64,000 bases of DNA. Source: Zingiber officinale. Lineage: Eukaryota > Streptophyta > Magnoliopsida > Zingiberales > Zingiberaceae. Below are positions 37,042 to 56,020 of this stretch, piece after piece (position 1 is the stretch's first letter; each line of letters begins with the position of its first letter). Below the pieces are notes generated by a model, which was not told the DNA's origin, did no database searches, and was given only the letters and a program-made list of their open reading frames with translations. The stretch spans positions 46,443,461 through 46,507,460 of the forward strand of contig NC_056005.1 of assembly GCF_018446385.1 (NCBI RefSeq), in the 5' to 3' direction. The translations under genes were made by a program, and so were the position numbers.

Positions 37042-39523
37042 TGTTGGTTGCTACTCGGAACACTGTTCTGTTTCCCCTGTACAAAAATTTGTACAAGCAC
37101 AAAACTTAACCTAGCTACCTATGTGCTCTACTAAAGTTAAACTTGGATTACAAATGATGCTTAACATTATTAATCCAAGTTGCTCTTCAGAAGTTAAACT
37201 TGGATTGGAAATGATACTTAATATTTTTACTCCAAGTTTAACCGATGTGATCTTCCTAAGTTAAACCATATTACAAAAGTTGATTAAATATCTATTTCAA
37301 AGATTGGCTTCCAGGTTAAACATGGCGAAGCACTAGGCCTTCCTAGTTATGGGATCATCCACCACTTCCTAGACAAAGTCTTTCAAAGAAATTGGATATT
37401 TAACTTCTTACAGTAACCCTAGGTTTAACTACAGAGACCACAATAGAAACACAAGATCGAAATACAAAATCGATAGCACGAAATCAAAACATAAAATCGC
37501 TAGCCTCTTTTGTTGGTATTTCAGAATTCATACAAAGAAAACTAACTAATTAATTCGAAGCGGAAACCATTAATTAGTTATACCTTTCTTTGTAACTAAA
37601 GACCTCTTGATCTTCTGTTGTATTCCTCTCCTCCTCTTGGAGGTTGTGTGGGCAACGATCTACCAAGATGGAATCCACCCGAACCACTTCTTCTCCTCCA
37701 AGACTCTCGAGCCACCATGGGATGCCAAAATAGAAAACTCCTTCTCTTCTTCTTCCCCTCCAAGCAACCGACCACTTAGGTACTTCTTGTCTTCTCCTTA
37801 TTCTTCTTCAAGCTCCGGCCTTAGAAGGAAGAAAAGGAGGAAGAAGGGAATATAGATGCCACCGACCTTAAGGGAAGAGAGAAGGAGAGGGCCGGCTACA
37901 AGCAAGGAGAAGAGAAGAATAATAATATGTGTTACACTATAAGGCATCACCTCCTCTTCTTTTATAATCCTTGCTCATGGCAAAAAAAGAAAGTTTTAAA
38001 CATAATTAAAACTTCCTTATTTGTGGCCTCCCTTTAAAAAAAAAAGAAATTTTAACAATAATTAAAATCTCTCTTTTCTAAATTTCCTATTGTACATAGC
38101 AAAAAAGGAAAGTTTTAAAATTAATCTCTCTCTTTTAAATCATGTAGACATCTACAAAAAAGGAAAGATTAAAATTAAAATTTCTCTTTTAAATCATGGT
38201 TACCAAAAAGGAAAGTTTTATCAAAAATTAAAATCTCTCTTTTAAGAAAAGATTTTAAAATTTAAAACTCTCTTTTAAAATCATGTGGATGACTATAAAA
38301 GGAAAGATTAAAATCTCTCTTTTAAATTCCCTTAGTAGATGACTATAAAAGGAAAACTTTTAAATAAAATTAAAATCTTTCTTTTAACCATTGTAGATAA
38401 CTACAAAAAAGGAAAGATTTTAACAAAATTTTATTTTTAATCAAAAACTTCCGTTTCCTTTTACTTTGGTCGGCCCCATGCTTGGTCACCAAACATGGCT
38501 TGGTCGGCCCCTACTTGGGCTCCATGAAGGACTTGGTCGGCTACATCTTGGACACCAAGATGTGCTTGGCCAACCACAACATGGACTAGAAGATGGGCTT
38601 AGGGTGGATACAAGGCTTTATAGAGGCTACAACAGGGACCGAGAGGAGAAATTAGTTTTGGTCTCTCGATGAGCTTGAGCTTCCTGTGTTCGCCTCGAAC
38701 ACCAACTCAAGTTCATCAATAATAACTCATACCACTCAAGAGTTATTATTGAACTACCGCATCAATCCCAAATTATATTATGGGCTTCTTCTTATCATAA
38801 GTGCATTAATTTCCTTGTGTTTAAGATATTGAATGCCCACTAATTAAATGAGTTATTGACAACTCACTTAATTAATATCTAGCTCCAAGAGTAGTACCAC
38901 TCAACTTCATTATCATGCCGGACTAAGTGCACTTGCAGGGTTTACATGATAATCCTTATGAGCTCCTCAAGGGAACATCATCAACCTAGATTACTAGGAC
39001 ACAGTTTTCTTCTATAATCAACAACACACCATATAAATAATATCATTTCCCAACTTATCGGGCTTATTGATTTAACGAACTAAATCTTACTCATTGATAA
39101 ATAAAAGAAATAAATACTAAGTATATGTGCTTGTTATTATATTGGGATTAAGAGTACGCACATCCATAATAACAGAGGTTTTATTCTTTTATCTAGTCAG
39201 TATAAAAAGAAACAACCTCAAATGGTCTTGCTCAATACACACATAGTGTACTAGTATAATTTTATTGTTAAGATAAGCTAATACCAAATTACACTACAAC
39301 CATTCCAATGGTTTGTCCCATTCCATCTTAGTTGTGAGCTACTATTTATAATTTATAAGGAACTGATAACATGATCTTCTGTGTGACACCACACACCATG
39401 TTATCTACAATATAAATTAAATAGACAACTACATCTAACATAAATGCAGACATTTGACCAATGTGATTCTTATTTCAAAATAAATGTTTACAAAAAATTA
39501 GACTTTTAGTATACATCCTAACA
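37042..39523. repeat. Solo LTR of the copia family
   Basis: It is 2482 bp, starts TGTTGGTTGCTACTCGGAAC and ends CATCCTAACA, and aligns along its whole length with the LTR at 15194. Flanks are AGGTA (37037-37041) and GGGTA (39524-39528), a 5-bp duplication with one change. No internal region is present, so it arose by LTR-LTR recombination. Confidence 0.9.
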
Positions 39524-40275
39524 GGGTACTCCACATTGTCATCCCTAGCTAGGATGATCATCAATGTGGTGCTAGATAAAGCCAAGTGGTTGTAAGGCCA
39601 ATGGTTGTACTAGGTACATGCCCTCAACTTCATTTATTTGTCCCTGTTTTTTAACTTGCAAAGTTATCAAATTCCTCATGTTGAGCCCTTGCCCCATAAG
39701 GATGGTTGATGTGGTAAGTGGATGGAGATTTACCACTTGAAATTGAGGGGTCGAATTTCGGAATTAGTAAAGCGTAAATCTTTATACCCTATATAACTCA
39801 CTCTCTCATTTATTTGTCTTCTCAATCATCATGATTTCCCCCTCTATGTTGATCTTAGGATGGACTGATGGGGATACGGGAGACAAGCACTTCACCTTTT
39901 CTACTTAGTCAAGCTCTAATTATTGTACTTAGAGTTTCATCCTTTCACCCTTTCTCATTATTGTACTTGAGTTCAGGAACCTATCAAGCGCCAAAAATAT
40001 CCCGAGCTCTACCTGGCCCTTTTTCATAGCTTCGTTGAGCCCCATTTGTCTCTTGGTGGAACTTGCAACCTCTTGAAGCTTTGCCCATTGCACTAGGGCA
40101 CACTTTAATACACCATTGACCTCATTTCCATGGGACAAAGGAGATATTTTATCAACTCTTGAAATTTATCAGCTTCCACCCTATTCTATTTGTCTTTAAT
40201 TTAAAATTCCATTTTTATTGTTTTTCTTCAAAATAAACAGAGAAAATTCCTTAATATATATATATATATATATAT
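39524..40275. other. Intergenic sequence ending in a (TA)n tract
   Basis: No gene is supported. A TA microsatellite lies at 40253-40275. Confidence 0.5.
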
Positions 40276-41130
40276 CCGATGATAAGGGTCCACCCCTTAG
40301 AGGGTCGTTATCATAGTGAATGTCAGAGTCTAGGCAGTCAATGCCTCTCGTATCGCTAGGCGAGAGGGTGACCCACTTGCCCGACCAGTGTGAAGGACAA
40401 CCGAGCCGATAGCAACCAGATGATTACCATAGCTCGGTCGTATATCGAGTTTCCGACACTCAGAACAAGATATACATTGAGCGGCTAGCTCGCTCGGACT
40501 CGCATTGAACCTCAGAACCGACGATCACTTGCAGATATAGTCCAGACAATGGAATGTTGGCCGAGCGGCCACTTCGCTCAACTCAAAGGCTAGCCCACCC
40601 GAATGGTTGAGGGATGGCTGAGCAGCCATCCCGTTCGGCCCAATAACAGACAAAAGGAGGATCAGCTGGTATCCTCATGGGAAACCGTGTCATCAACAGA
40701 TGATATGGTTGGCAGCATGGTCAGACAGAGGATCGTACGGCGAAAATTTGCACTTTCATGTCAGAGATATGCTCGGGTCATTGAGGTATGGCGTTAGAAA
40801 TGCTTTCCTGACATGTTTTTTTAAGGAAAATTTTGGGAAGTGTGCACACTTCGAAAAACATACACACGCTTCCCCGGGAGTCCTATATAAAGGGCCTCAA
40901 GCTTCAACGGAGGTATGCATAATTTTTACTGTAGTTATTGTTACTCTGCTGCTTCGTCCTCTCGCTTCTTCTACATCACCGGTGACTGACTTGAACGTCG
41001 GAGGGTCATCGCCGGAGACCCCCTCCTTGGCTCGGCACTAACGTCGCTGTGATTGCAGGTCTCACTAACTCCGAGTCCATTAACAGTCAATAAAAGCGTC
41101 ACACCCTCAACATCATCGCCTCGACTTTCG
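40276..41130. repeat. Probable LTR or TRIM-like remnant
   Basis: The sequence is GC-richer than its surroundings and has repeated GAGCGGC and GCTCGGTC motifs, a TATATAAAGGGCCTC promoter-like box at about 40882 and a downstream region ending CGCCTCGACTTTCGGACA. This layout is typical of LTRs. Borders and family cannot be fixed here. Confidence 0.4.
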
Positions 41131-42372
41131 GACATGATCGTATATATTCAAAATTAATAATGTAACACGCATCATTGAAGTTGGATTATATTGCTTATTG
41201 CATTTAGATAAATTGGTATATATTTGTTTTTATAATTATAATATTATATAGGGATACGAACAATTAAATTATTATAAAATTATTTTTAAGATGAATAAAA
41301 AATCAATATTTTAAAATAAACTAATCAAGTGAAAAAAATATAAAATATTGTTATTTAATTCGTACCAAATTATGAAATGCAAAGCACTACTTTATATAGA
41401 AACATAGTCTCATTCTAAAATTTAATTTTAAAAATTAATAAATACTATCAATTTTTTTTTTGTTGCGCGTTTCTTTTACTTCTAAAAGAAAATATCCTAA
41501 ATAATTTATTTTAATTCGCTTCTAATTCAAATAATTTTTCTTCTTTTAAGTTTCTTCCTTAATCTATTTCTTAAAATAAATTTAAAGCTTCTAAGGTTCA
41601 TAGAACAATATCTTCTAAAACTGATCTATTGAACAAGGTCAATGGCACATTTTAGAGCATTGTCGATCTTTCACATTTTAGAGGATGAGACTCTTCTGAA
41701 CAATTTTGATTAGATTTGAAAACATTAGTTTGGTTTTAAATTACAAATTATAATTGAATTAACAAATTAAAATGTCCTCATTTTAGTTAAATTCAATATA
41801 CTATTAGAGGTTGCTTACAGTCGAACAGATACGTGACCATGCTGGCCATGCTAGAAGAGTGTGGTCGGATTGAGTTCAGATATTCTGTTTTGAAATCATG
41901 TGTCTTCTCTGACTCTATCCTACTCATCAATTTGATGAATCAAATCATATCTCAAAAATACTACATACATCTTAAAATTAAAATATTATGATCGTCTAAT
42001 CGATAAAAAAATACGGGGTCATGATTTTAAGATAGAAGATCCGAACTAGGTCGGGTCACTACTAAAGGACACGACATATTAGACTACGATCGGTCCACGT
42101 GTTGAAGTGGGTAGGACGGGTGATATTCAGAGGGGCACCTAACTCAATTCCTTTCCGCTATCATTTTGTGTCTTGGTTCAACTACTCGATCATACCTTGC
42201 TGCTTTTGAGGAAAACGGTACAACTTTTTTCACAAACAAGATTCACGTTACATTCGTAAGACGATGTTGCTGTACTAAGTGGTGTGTACCTTCGCATACG
42301 CTATTAACTCCCAAAGTCGATAGTCATTTATCTCTACCGTGTTTTATCTCTTGGTCATATGTCCGGTGTTAG

Positions 42373-42374
<2 letters not shown>
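41131..42374. other. AT-rich intergenic DNA upstream of the isomerase gene
   Basis: No gene or named repeat is supported between 41131 and 42374. Confidence 0.5.

Positions 42375-42418
<44 letters not shown>
42375..42418. repeat. (TA)n microsatellite in the isomerase promoter
   Basis: Twenty-two TA units end about 105 bp before the start codon, in the place where a TATA box would act. Confidence 0.9.
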
Positions 42419-42419
<1 letters not shown>

Positions 42420-42524
42420 CGGTGCGCGGCCGGCGTTATCCTGCTAATCGCCTAAAAAAGGAACACATACTGGTAATCAAGATTCAATCATATACCGAAA
42501 GAGAGGGTTCGAAGGTGAGGGCAT

Positions 42525-49142
<6,618 letters not shown>

Positions 49143-50393
49143 CGACGATTCATCCATGTTTCGGGTTGCTGCTTGGATGCAAACTCAAATAATAAGTATG
49201 ATTCTTCTGTACCTGAGTCAAGTATCCCTTTGTGATCACATGGGATTTTGATATATGTTCTCTAAATTTTTTTTAGAATAAGTTTCAACAGAAGTTGTAT
49301 GAATGAATCCATATGCTACCTCTGCTTGGCATTCTGAAATTTAGAATTATCTAGGAAATATTAAATTTAGAATTTTAGAATTATCTCGATGCTATTGGTT
49401 TCTTCAATTCATTAACATTAATTTAACAAATAATTTCTAGATACATAACATGAACAATAAATACTACATCATCGAAGTCAAGAAAGGCAGGAACAATCAT
49501 TAGGGTTCATATGGTGGGTGGAAGATGTCATAAATAAAATTTTAGCTTGAATGTTCGTTCATTCTCTCACAAGAACAGATAACTTAAAGACTGCCTTAAA
49601 GATCAAACATTCAAAAGAGAAGGAGCATGCTCAATGGCTTCTCATGCCACAAGCGGCAACAATGACAAAACTAAGCTCATCAAAGCAGGCACACCGAACT
49701 CAGATGGAGTGATAACAAATGCAGAGTTGGGACTTTGGCTTGTAGGGGTAGAAGAGCCTGACAATAACAAGCAAAAACACCAAAAGATAAGAATAATAGG
49801 TAACATGACTAGTACATACAATTCAGTTTCAATTGATCACATTCCATGTATTAAACCATAGGGTCTAAGACTAAACTAACTAGATTAGCTTCCAAATTGA
49901 ACACAATGTTTATTTCACATCGAAACAACAATAAAAGCTAATAAGCAAGGGAAATTGAAGATTCAAATAATCAGGTACTCCTACTTTGTTGAGGAAATGG
50001 AGCATTTAGCAAATTCAGTAAATCACCTGCTAAATGTGTCAACTTTTTTAGTATATCTACAATGTTTATCCCAACATCAAGGATCAACGCAAATTGCACC
50101 TATCCTTAATTTTTTTTTAAGATGGCATCCCATAGTGCTCATGATATCAAATTTATCAGTCCTTGCATGGGTCAGTTATCAGTTAAATTAAACTGCCTGA
50201 AACTAGCTATTGTTTTGGTGTCAGCCATTCTAAATCAACTAAAACCACTTACTCCACTTGAATTGATATTAAAAGTATCTCTAGTTGTCTTCTCCTTCCA
50301 TTGGCCTTCCCGCTCCCCCTTTTCACCTTTCTAGCTTTTCTATGTACCCATCCTTTCATTTTACTATCCCTCCAAAGAAACATGTTTGTTTAA
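49143..50393. other. TPI 3' untranslated region and intergenic DNA
   Basis: The first 200-300 bp probably hold the 3' UTR, with AATAA-like signals near 49188 and 49277. No other gene is supported. Confidence 0.5.
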
Positions 50394-50592
50394 GGAAGAA
50401 CATTGACATAATAGTAAAGTTGTTAGATCTAGAGGTTACGGGTTCGAGTCTCAAAAATAGCCTCTTGCAAAAGCAGTATAAGAATGCGTACAATAGATCC
50501 TTCTTCGTAAATAAGAATGCGTACAATAAACCCTTCTCCGGAACCACCTTGTATTGAAGGGAGTTTCGTGCACCGAATTATCTTTTTTTTTA
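50394..50592 (+). mobile_element. Au-like SINE, degenerate
   Basis: It has a tRNA-derived head with a B-box GGTTCGAGTC (50441-50450). It is followed by AATAGCCTCTTGCAAAAGCA and AATGCGTACAATAGA, then CCCTTCTCCGGAACC, TTCGTGCACCG and a T-rich tail. This is the layout of plant Au SINEs. The AAGAATGCGTACAATA segment is duplicated in tandem (about 50480 and 50515), which is not part of the standard element. No clear target duplication is seen. Confidence 0.8.
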
Positions 50593-50744
50593 TCAATGGA
50601 TGAGCAAGCCAATAGATCATCAATATACCCATCCACTTTGTTTATAAGGTTGAAAGGGTGGTTTAATCAAGAAGGATATAATAAGGGATAGAGATTTTGA
50701 TTTATCCCTCATATTTGATCTGTTCAAAATGGGCAATGTAAATG

Positions 50745-50912
50745 GAGATCAGATCCTCTGTCCCCAGATTCTTATGTCCTCATGTCCCTTTGTCGATCGG
50801 ATGGTCATGATATTCTCATGATTTGCACTGTATTCTTGAGATGTGATCTAATCTGTCCGATCGACAAAGGGACATGGAGACACAAGAATTTGGGGATAGA
50901 GAATATGATCTC
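50745..50912. mobile_element. MULE-type hairpin MITE with 10-bp target duplication
   Basis: A 168-bp inverted repeat begins GAGATCAGATCCTCTGTCCC and ends with its near complement. The arms are about 57 bp each and meet around a TGATATTCTCATGATTTGCA spacer. A perfect 10-bp direct repeat AATGTAAATG flanks it (50735-50744 and 50913-50922). The size of the duplication points to Mutator-like transposition. Confidence 0.88.
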
Positions 50913-50922
50913 AATGTAAATG

Positions 50923-52484
50923 AGAGCATTTTATTCATTAGCTTTTCATCCATGTGATGTTTTTAATATTCCTATTTCTAGAAACTGCCACCGGTTACTT
51001 ATGTTCCTCTACCGATTGAACCCGTCTTTTTCCGAATCGTACTCAAATGTTCTTCCTGGTGACGCTTGTGTTTCTTCCTAGACTTCCGCATTCCCAACAT
51101 CGTTTCTACTCACATTTGTGTTCTCTTTGCACCATGAATCTACTAGCTTGACTTTGTCTGTGGCTGTGTGATTCTTTCACCAAGATTTGCTCACATAATT
51201 CTGCATGGACCAAATGATTTTATCAGTGATTCTATCTCTGTGGTTCTTCTTTGTGTTCTAATGATTTCTGTGCTTTAGCATCTATGTTATTCCCCAGTGA
51301 TTCTGCCTTTAGTTGTTATTCCTGGTCATGTCTTTGGCCCAATTATCTTCATCTTCCACCAGTAAATCCAGTCGCATCAAGGTAAGATTTGTGTGTGAGC
51401 ATGTGTAAAGGCAGTGGGAGACCAAAAAAAAAAAAAGTTACGAGAGCAGAGGATTTTCTTCTTGAGCAACACTTTCGGTATCCGACACTAGAGGGGAGAT
51501 TTTTCCATTGTTTCTCACTTGATGTTGAGAAAGAAAACTAGGATGAACTAAGAGGCCTCTTGTATAATGTGTAAATAGTGATTTATTCAATTTGTTATAT
51601 ACTTATGCTTCTATATTATAGACTCAGGTTCTCTCAAATGAGGAGAAACATATTAAATTGCACCTTTTTTAATTACGTGTTTGTACTATTTTACCATGAA
51701 AGGCAAGGGTTCCACCACTAAGCCATAAGGTTAGACGTTATGCAACATTCTAAAAATATCAAATTTTAATCTTGAAGTGTATAGTTTGAGAGAGTAGATT
51801 CTAGCAAGCAATGTTAGACCAATCTCCAACCCTGTCCGGGTGTATTAAAAGCACTTGGTGATTTCAATATTGTGTAACTTCTCCAAAAAATCTAATGATT
51901 AGCATCAAGGCAAAAGGTAGGAGACCCTGCTACTCACCATCAACTCATGCCTATCCTTCACTATTACTATACTTGAACTACTATTCGTAATTTAGTAACC
52001 CTGTAGTTTGTTTGTTTAACTTTTTGTCATTTCAATAGCTTGAAGCGCTTGTATGGCTACCTTCCACATTAAAAAGAGTAAAGTAAACACCAAGGTTGTA
52101 GCTTTAGTGACTTGTTCACTGTTGAAGTCAAGCTCGAGAGAAAATCCAATCCAACTAAAAATCCTAAAGCACTTATGTGTGAAATACCACTCTTGATATT
52201 TAAACATGATAAAAGTTTCTATCTCACTCACTACTCATCCTCTTTACCTTCATGAACATTGCCCTCCGGCACAACATCAATCCGATACCACCTTAAAGCC
52301 CAGTAAAGAGCACAATCTAACCTAAAACACCAAGGGACCTCCAGATATTTAATTATGCTTAAGCCCAAGTTAGCAAAATTTAAACCTCTTTTCTTGGTTG
52401 CCCTCGTTCCAAAATTAAGAAATTCCTTAAAATTACAAAACTTAATTCCCATTCAATTTTTAGTACCAAGCAATATGCACAAAA
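50923..52484. other. Intergenic DNA between MITE and the lipid-transfer gene
   Basis: No coding region is supported. The part next to 52484 is the likely 3' UTR of the minus-strand gene. Confidence 0.5.
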
Positions 52485-53211
52485 TTATCCAAATATAAGA
52501 GCACAGATGGTAAAGCCAATCCAAAGTCCAAACAAACTATTTTCTACAACTCAAGCAAGTTTGAAGGTAAATACTTGTCACTTTTTATCCAGTAAACGTA
52601 AAACAAATCAGATAACATAGACAAATGACTGAATCTTCCATACCTGTCGTGTTCGAGGTCGAGGAGGAGGAGGAGGAGGATGGACCTTTCGCTGCAAATC
52701 ACACAAGAAAATGTGGAAAGTAGTGGATTAGGGCTTTTGAAAAAAAAGAATAATACATATATTGCGTAGTAAATCTCGGAAAAAAAAACAAAAGGAAACT
52801 TGCAGCAAATTTGCCCATTTAGATCCCTACTAATTATTAGGAAAGAAAAAGGCAAATGGATCCATTACATCCGGGGCTGGGCGAGGGCGTTGCTGCGGCG
52901 GTGGCGCACGCGCTCTGGTCGGTGGTAACGCCGCAGCGCCTGGCCATTTGTAGTGCCTTCTGGAGGTCGACGCCGAAAGCCTTGAGGAAGACGGTGTTAT
53001 TAAAGAGGCCGCAAAGGCAAGGCAAGTCGTTGGTAGCCGTCTGCTTCAGCGGCCCGCAGCACGTTTGCGGCGGCGTCGTCGTCGAATTGAGGTACGATGC
53101 GCATCCCACCAGATTAGAAGCGCACGACGGCGGATTCTGCGCCGCGGACCCCGTCACCGCTGAAGCTACCACTGCCGCCGCCATCAGGACTGCCGCGAAG
53201 TTGATTGCCAT
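52485..53211 (-). CDS. GPI-anchored non-specific lipid-transfer-like protein, 3 exons
   Basis: Exon 1 (53211-52869) starts MAINFAAVLMAAAVV, a signal peptide ending near residue 25. It carries the eight-cysteine motif of the protease inhibitor/seed storage/LTP family: single Cys twice, TCC, PCLC, RRC and SAC. Two N-glycosylation sites (NST, NNT) are present. Exon 2 (52691-52644, only 48 bp) encodes a Ser-rich linker KGPSSSSSSSTSNTT, likely O-glycosylated. Exon 3 (52549-52485) encodes a hydrophobic tail LFGLWIGFTICALIFG and TAA, a GPI-attachment signal. The phases join into 151 codons. The product should sit on the outer plasma membrane or in the wall and bind lipids. The exon 1 and 2 splice sites are strong; the exon 3 acceptor is inferred because it gives the expected tail. 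Confidence 0.85.
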
Positions 53212-54375
53212 CTCGCCTACCTTCCGCTTTCCCTTTCCTTTTCCCTCACGCTTTCTGGAAACGAGCAGATAACAGGGAGAAGCGACGCCACGAGCTTGCT
53301 ACATAGCGAGTGTGATGCAGTACGATCTACATACACCGATTTTTTTTCTGAAACAGCGCATAGGATATCAGGTTACGTGGCATGTATTTATAAGTTGAAT
53401 CCTGCTGAATTCATATTATGCCAAGTATTTTCGTGAATGCTGTTTGTGGAAGTGTACCCCGTTTTCTGTGTTCTTTAATATTTTAATGGAGATGTAGACA
53501 AAGGTGAGTTGGAGTGTCCATGAAGCGTGTGATCAGGCTACTGTGTCCGTACGGGCACATAATATTCGTTTAGGACTATGGTACTTTACCAAGTTTCAGT
53601 TTAAATGTTTTATTCTTATATAATGATTTTTATTTATTTTAAAAGATCTGTCTGTTCGAGATAGTAAGCAATAAATATTTAGAATATTACTGATTTTTAT
53701 TAATATTTTATAGAAGTACCCGATTGTTTTAGATATGCTTTATTGAATAGACTTAGCAAAATAAAAGTGTCTTTTATTTTTATTACAGTAAAAAAAAAAT
53801 TACGCATAAAGTATTATTATATTAAAAAATATATATTTTTTTAACTTAATCAAAATTTCTTCAACTTGGTTCCATCTTTGATATTATTATATTAGTTCTA
53901 TGTTATTCAAAACTATTTTAGTTTAAATTACTATAACCCATAGCTGCAACATTTGGATTGTCATTCAAGGGTCTAATATGGTAAAAAAGATGATTCATTC
54001 GCTCAATATTTTCGTAAATTTATTCCTAAGTTAATACGGAATAGATAAATCATGAGTAACTATTAGTCATTAATAAAATGATCAAAACATGAAAAAAGAC
54101 ATGCTCACAAACTAAATTTATCATTCAAAGGTCTAGAACTCACAATTAATTAGCATTTAAGGGATTTAGAACTCAGATATTGTTGTAGCCTTATATGGCA
54201 AAACTTGCACTTACCACTAGATTAAGGCTCTATTTACTTCCAAGTCTAGATTGAGGAAAGAAAGGAATCCTTGTAGATTTTTTTTTTTTATGGAAAAGTG
54301 ATACAGGATTGATCGAATATGACCTTTTTGACCTCAAATTATTATAACTTTTAACTCAGAATTTATAATCAGATT
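53212..54375. other. Promoter side of the lipid-transfer gene and AT-rich intergenic DNA
   Basis: The first part is the 5' UTR and promoter of the minus-strand gene. A TATTTATA motif near 53385 on the plus strand reads TATAAATA on the minus strand, about 170 bp upstream of the start codon, and could be its TATA box. The rest is AT-rich with no gene. Confidence 0.5.
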
Positions 54376-54440
54376 TTGTTGGGGGCTACGCGTGTAGAAT
54401 TTAAAATCTACGTTTGTTACGTGAGACCCATAATCACCAA

Positions 54441-56020
54441 TGATCCTGTCTGAGAAGCTGGACAAGACGGAGATCCGGGAGAAAAAACCTACTGCTGGTG
54501 AAGGATAATATCTATGGAACGCTGATCCGAGAAACCTAAAGCGGATCCGAGAAGATGAAGCCACAAGAGTGTCCTCTCGATGCAAGATACCAATGGCGAT
54601 CAAGAGATCCGATCGAAGAACACCCAGATTCGGAACTCCCAAGGCTTCCTGCGCACAAGAGAACAACCAACACTTACGTCAGTGACTTAAGACCGGGGTG
54701 GGAATCCCTGGCTAGGCCCTCCGACGCTCAAGTCAGTGATCTCTCTTGGTGTGGAAGAAGGAGGAAAAAGATGACCAGTAGTTGAAAAATTAGGGTTATG
54801 AATGTGCGCAATGATGTAAACCTACCTCGCCAACGGAGAGGATTCCCCTTTTTATACCACTTCATATAACCTCTGTAGTCATGAAGTGGACCTCGGTTTG
54901 TTAGAGTTTGTTATGAGATGACGTAAGCTGCGTACTTGTGGTAAATGACTTTTAAGGAATCTTTTTGTACCCCAGATGTACATTTTTTGTCGTCTAGTAC
55001 CTGTAAAATAGTCTAAAAACACATTTCCTGCCAAAGTATATGACACCTGTTATACAATCATGTACTGCAAATATCTTCATTAATTATTTTATTTAAAATA
55101 TTTACTTCTATTCTGTTTCACATGTCCTTTAAAGTGTTTCTATCGTTCCTACTTGCTCCTCCTGTCTTTGCTATATCATAGAAAGCTTAATGTACCAATG
55201 TTCCTTGTATCAGTCAAAACTGGGCCTAGCTAGGTTTGATCAATTATTATTACCTCTCATGAGGCTCCTGGGGCAATGCTCATCCGGGCTCCTTTATGTT
55301 TATTATTCTAGCTAGCCCCGGACCATGTTTTATCAAATATCATTTCAAGATATTAATCAAACTGGTCGGTATTAACCTTCCTTCTTAAAGGCATGTCTCG
55401 GTCGATACTAGTCTACTCACTCGAAAGTATCTCCTGGCCGATATTGGCCTTCCTTCTTAAAGGTATGTTTCGATTGATACTAGTCTACTCACTTGGCAGT
55501 ATATCCCGACCGATATTGGCCTACTTCCTTTGAAGCATATGCTGATCGATATAGGTCTTCCTCCTTGGAGGCATATCTCGGCCGATGTTGGCCTATTCAC
55601 TCGGAAGTATATCCCCGCCGATATTGACCTGCTTCCTTTGAGGCATATGTCGGCCGATATTGGCCTACCCCCTTTGAGGTATATCTCGGTCGGCACTGAT
55701 CTATTCACTTGGTAGTATATCCCGGTCGATATTGACCTACTTCCTTTGAAGCATATGCTGATCAATATAGGTCTTCCTCCTTGGAGGCATATCTCGGCCG
55801 ATATTGGCCTACTCACTCGGAAGTATATCCCGGCCGATATTGGCCTACTTCCTTTGAGGCATATGCTGGTCGATATAAGTCTTCCTCCTTGGAGGCATAT
55901 CTCGGCCGATATTGACCTACTTACTCGGAAGTATATCCTGACCGATATTGAGATATCTTCTCCGTTTGGTTATCTCCTTTCCCTTCCTTATCGGGGGCCC
56001 ATGAAACCTAACCCATATCA
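54441..56020 (-). repeat. LTR of a Tat-type element, right border uncertain
   Basis: The start TGATCCTGTCTGAGAAGCTG matches the LTR border at 12496. A CCATATCA end at 56020, followed by a pyrimidine tract, gives 1580 bp with TGAT...ATCA ends. The interior carries AGGCCCTCCGACGCTCAAGTCA, also found in the LTR at 12719, so the two LTRs are relatives. The left flank (54376-54440) has a weak primer-site resemblance (see findings), so the polarity is not certain. Confidence 0.6.
55360..55955. repeat. About 37-bp tandem array in the LTR
   Basis: About 16 units, each a variant of CGGCCGATATTGGCCTACT plus CGGAAGTATATCC or TTTGAGGCATAT. Units alternate in type and larger blocks recur: the GATCGATATAGGTCTTCCTC-type unit returns at 55545, 55764 and 55873. 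This shows higher-order duplication. Open frames here on both strands are repeat artefacts. Confidence 0.88.

Noticed and set aside
50430-50455. Possible tRNA gene (B-box GGTTCGAGTC)
   Set aside because: No cloverleaf can be drawn and the following sequence is that of an Au SINE.
52856-53272. Plus-strand open frame of 138 codons over the lipid-transfer gene
   Set aside because: It is the antisense shadow of exon 1, which has a signal peptide and the eight-cysteine motif on the minus strand.
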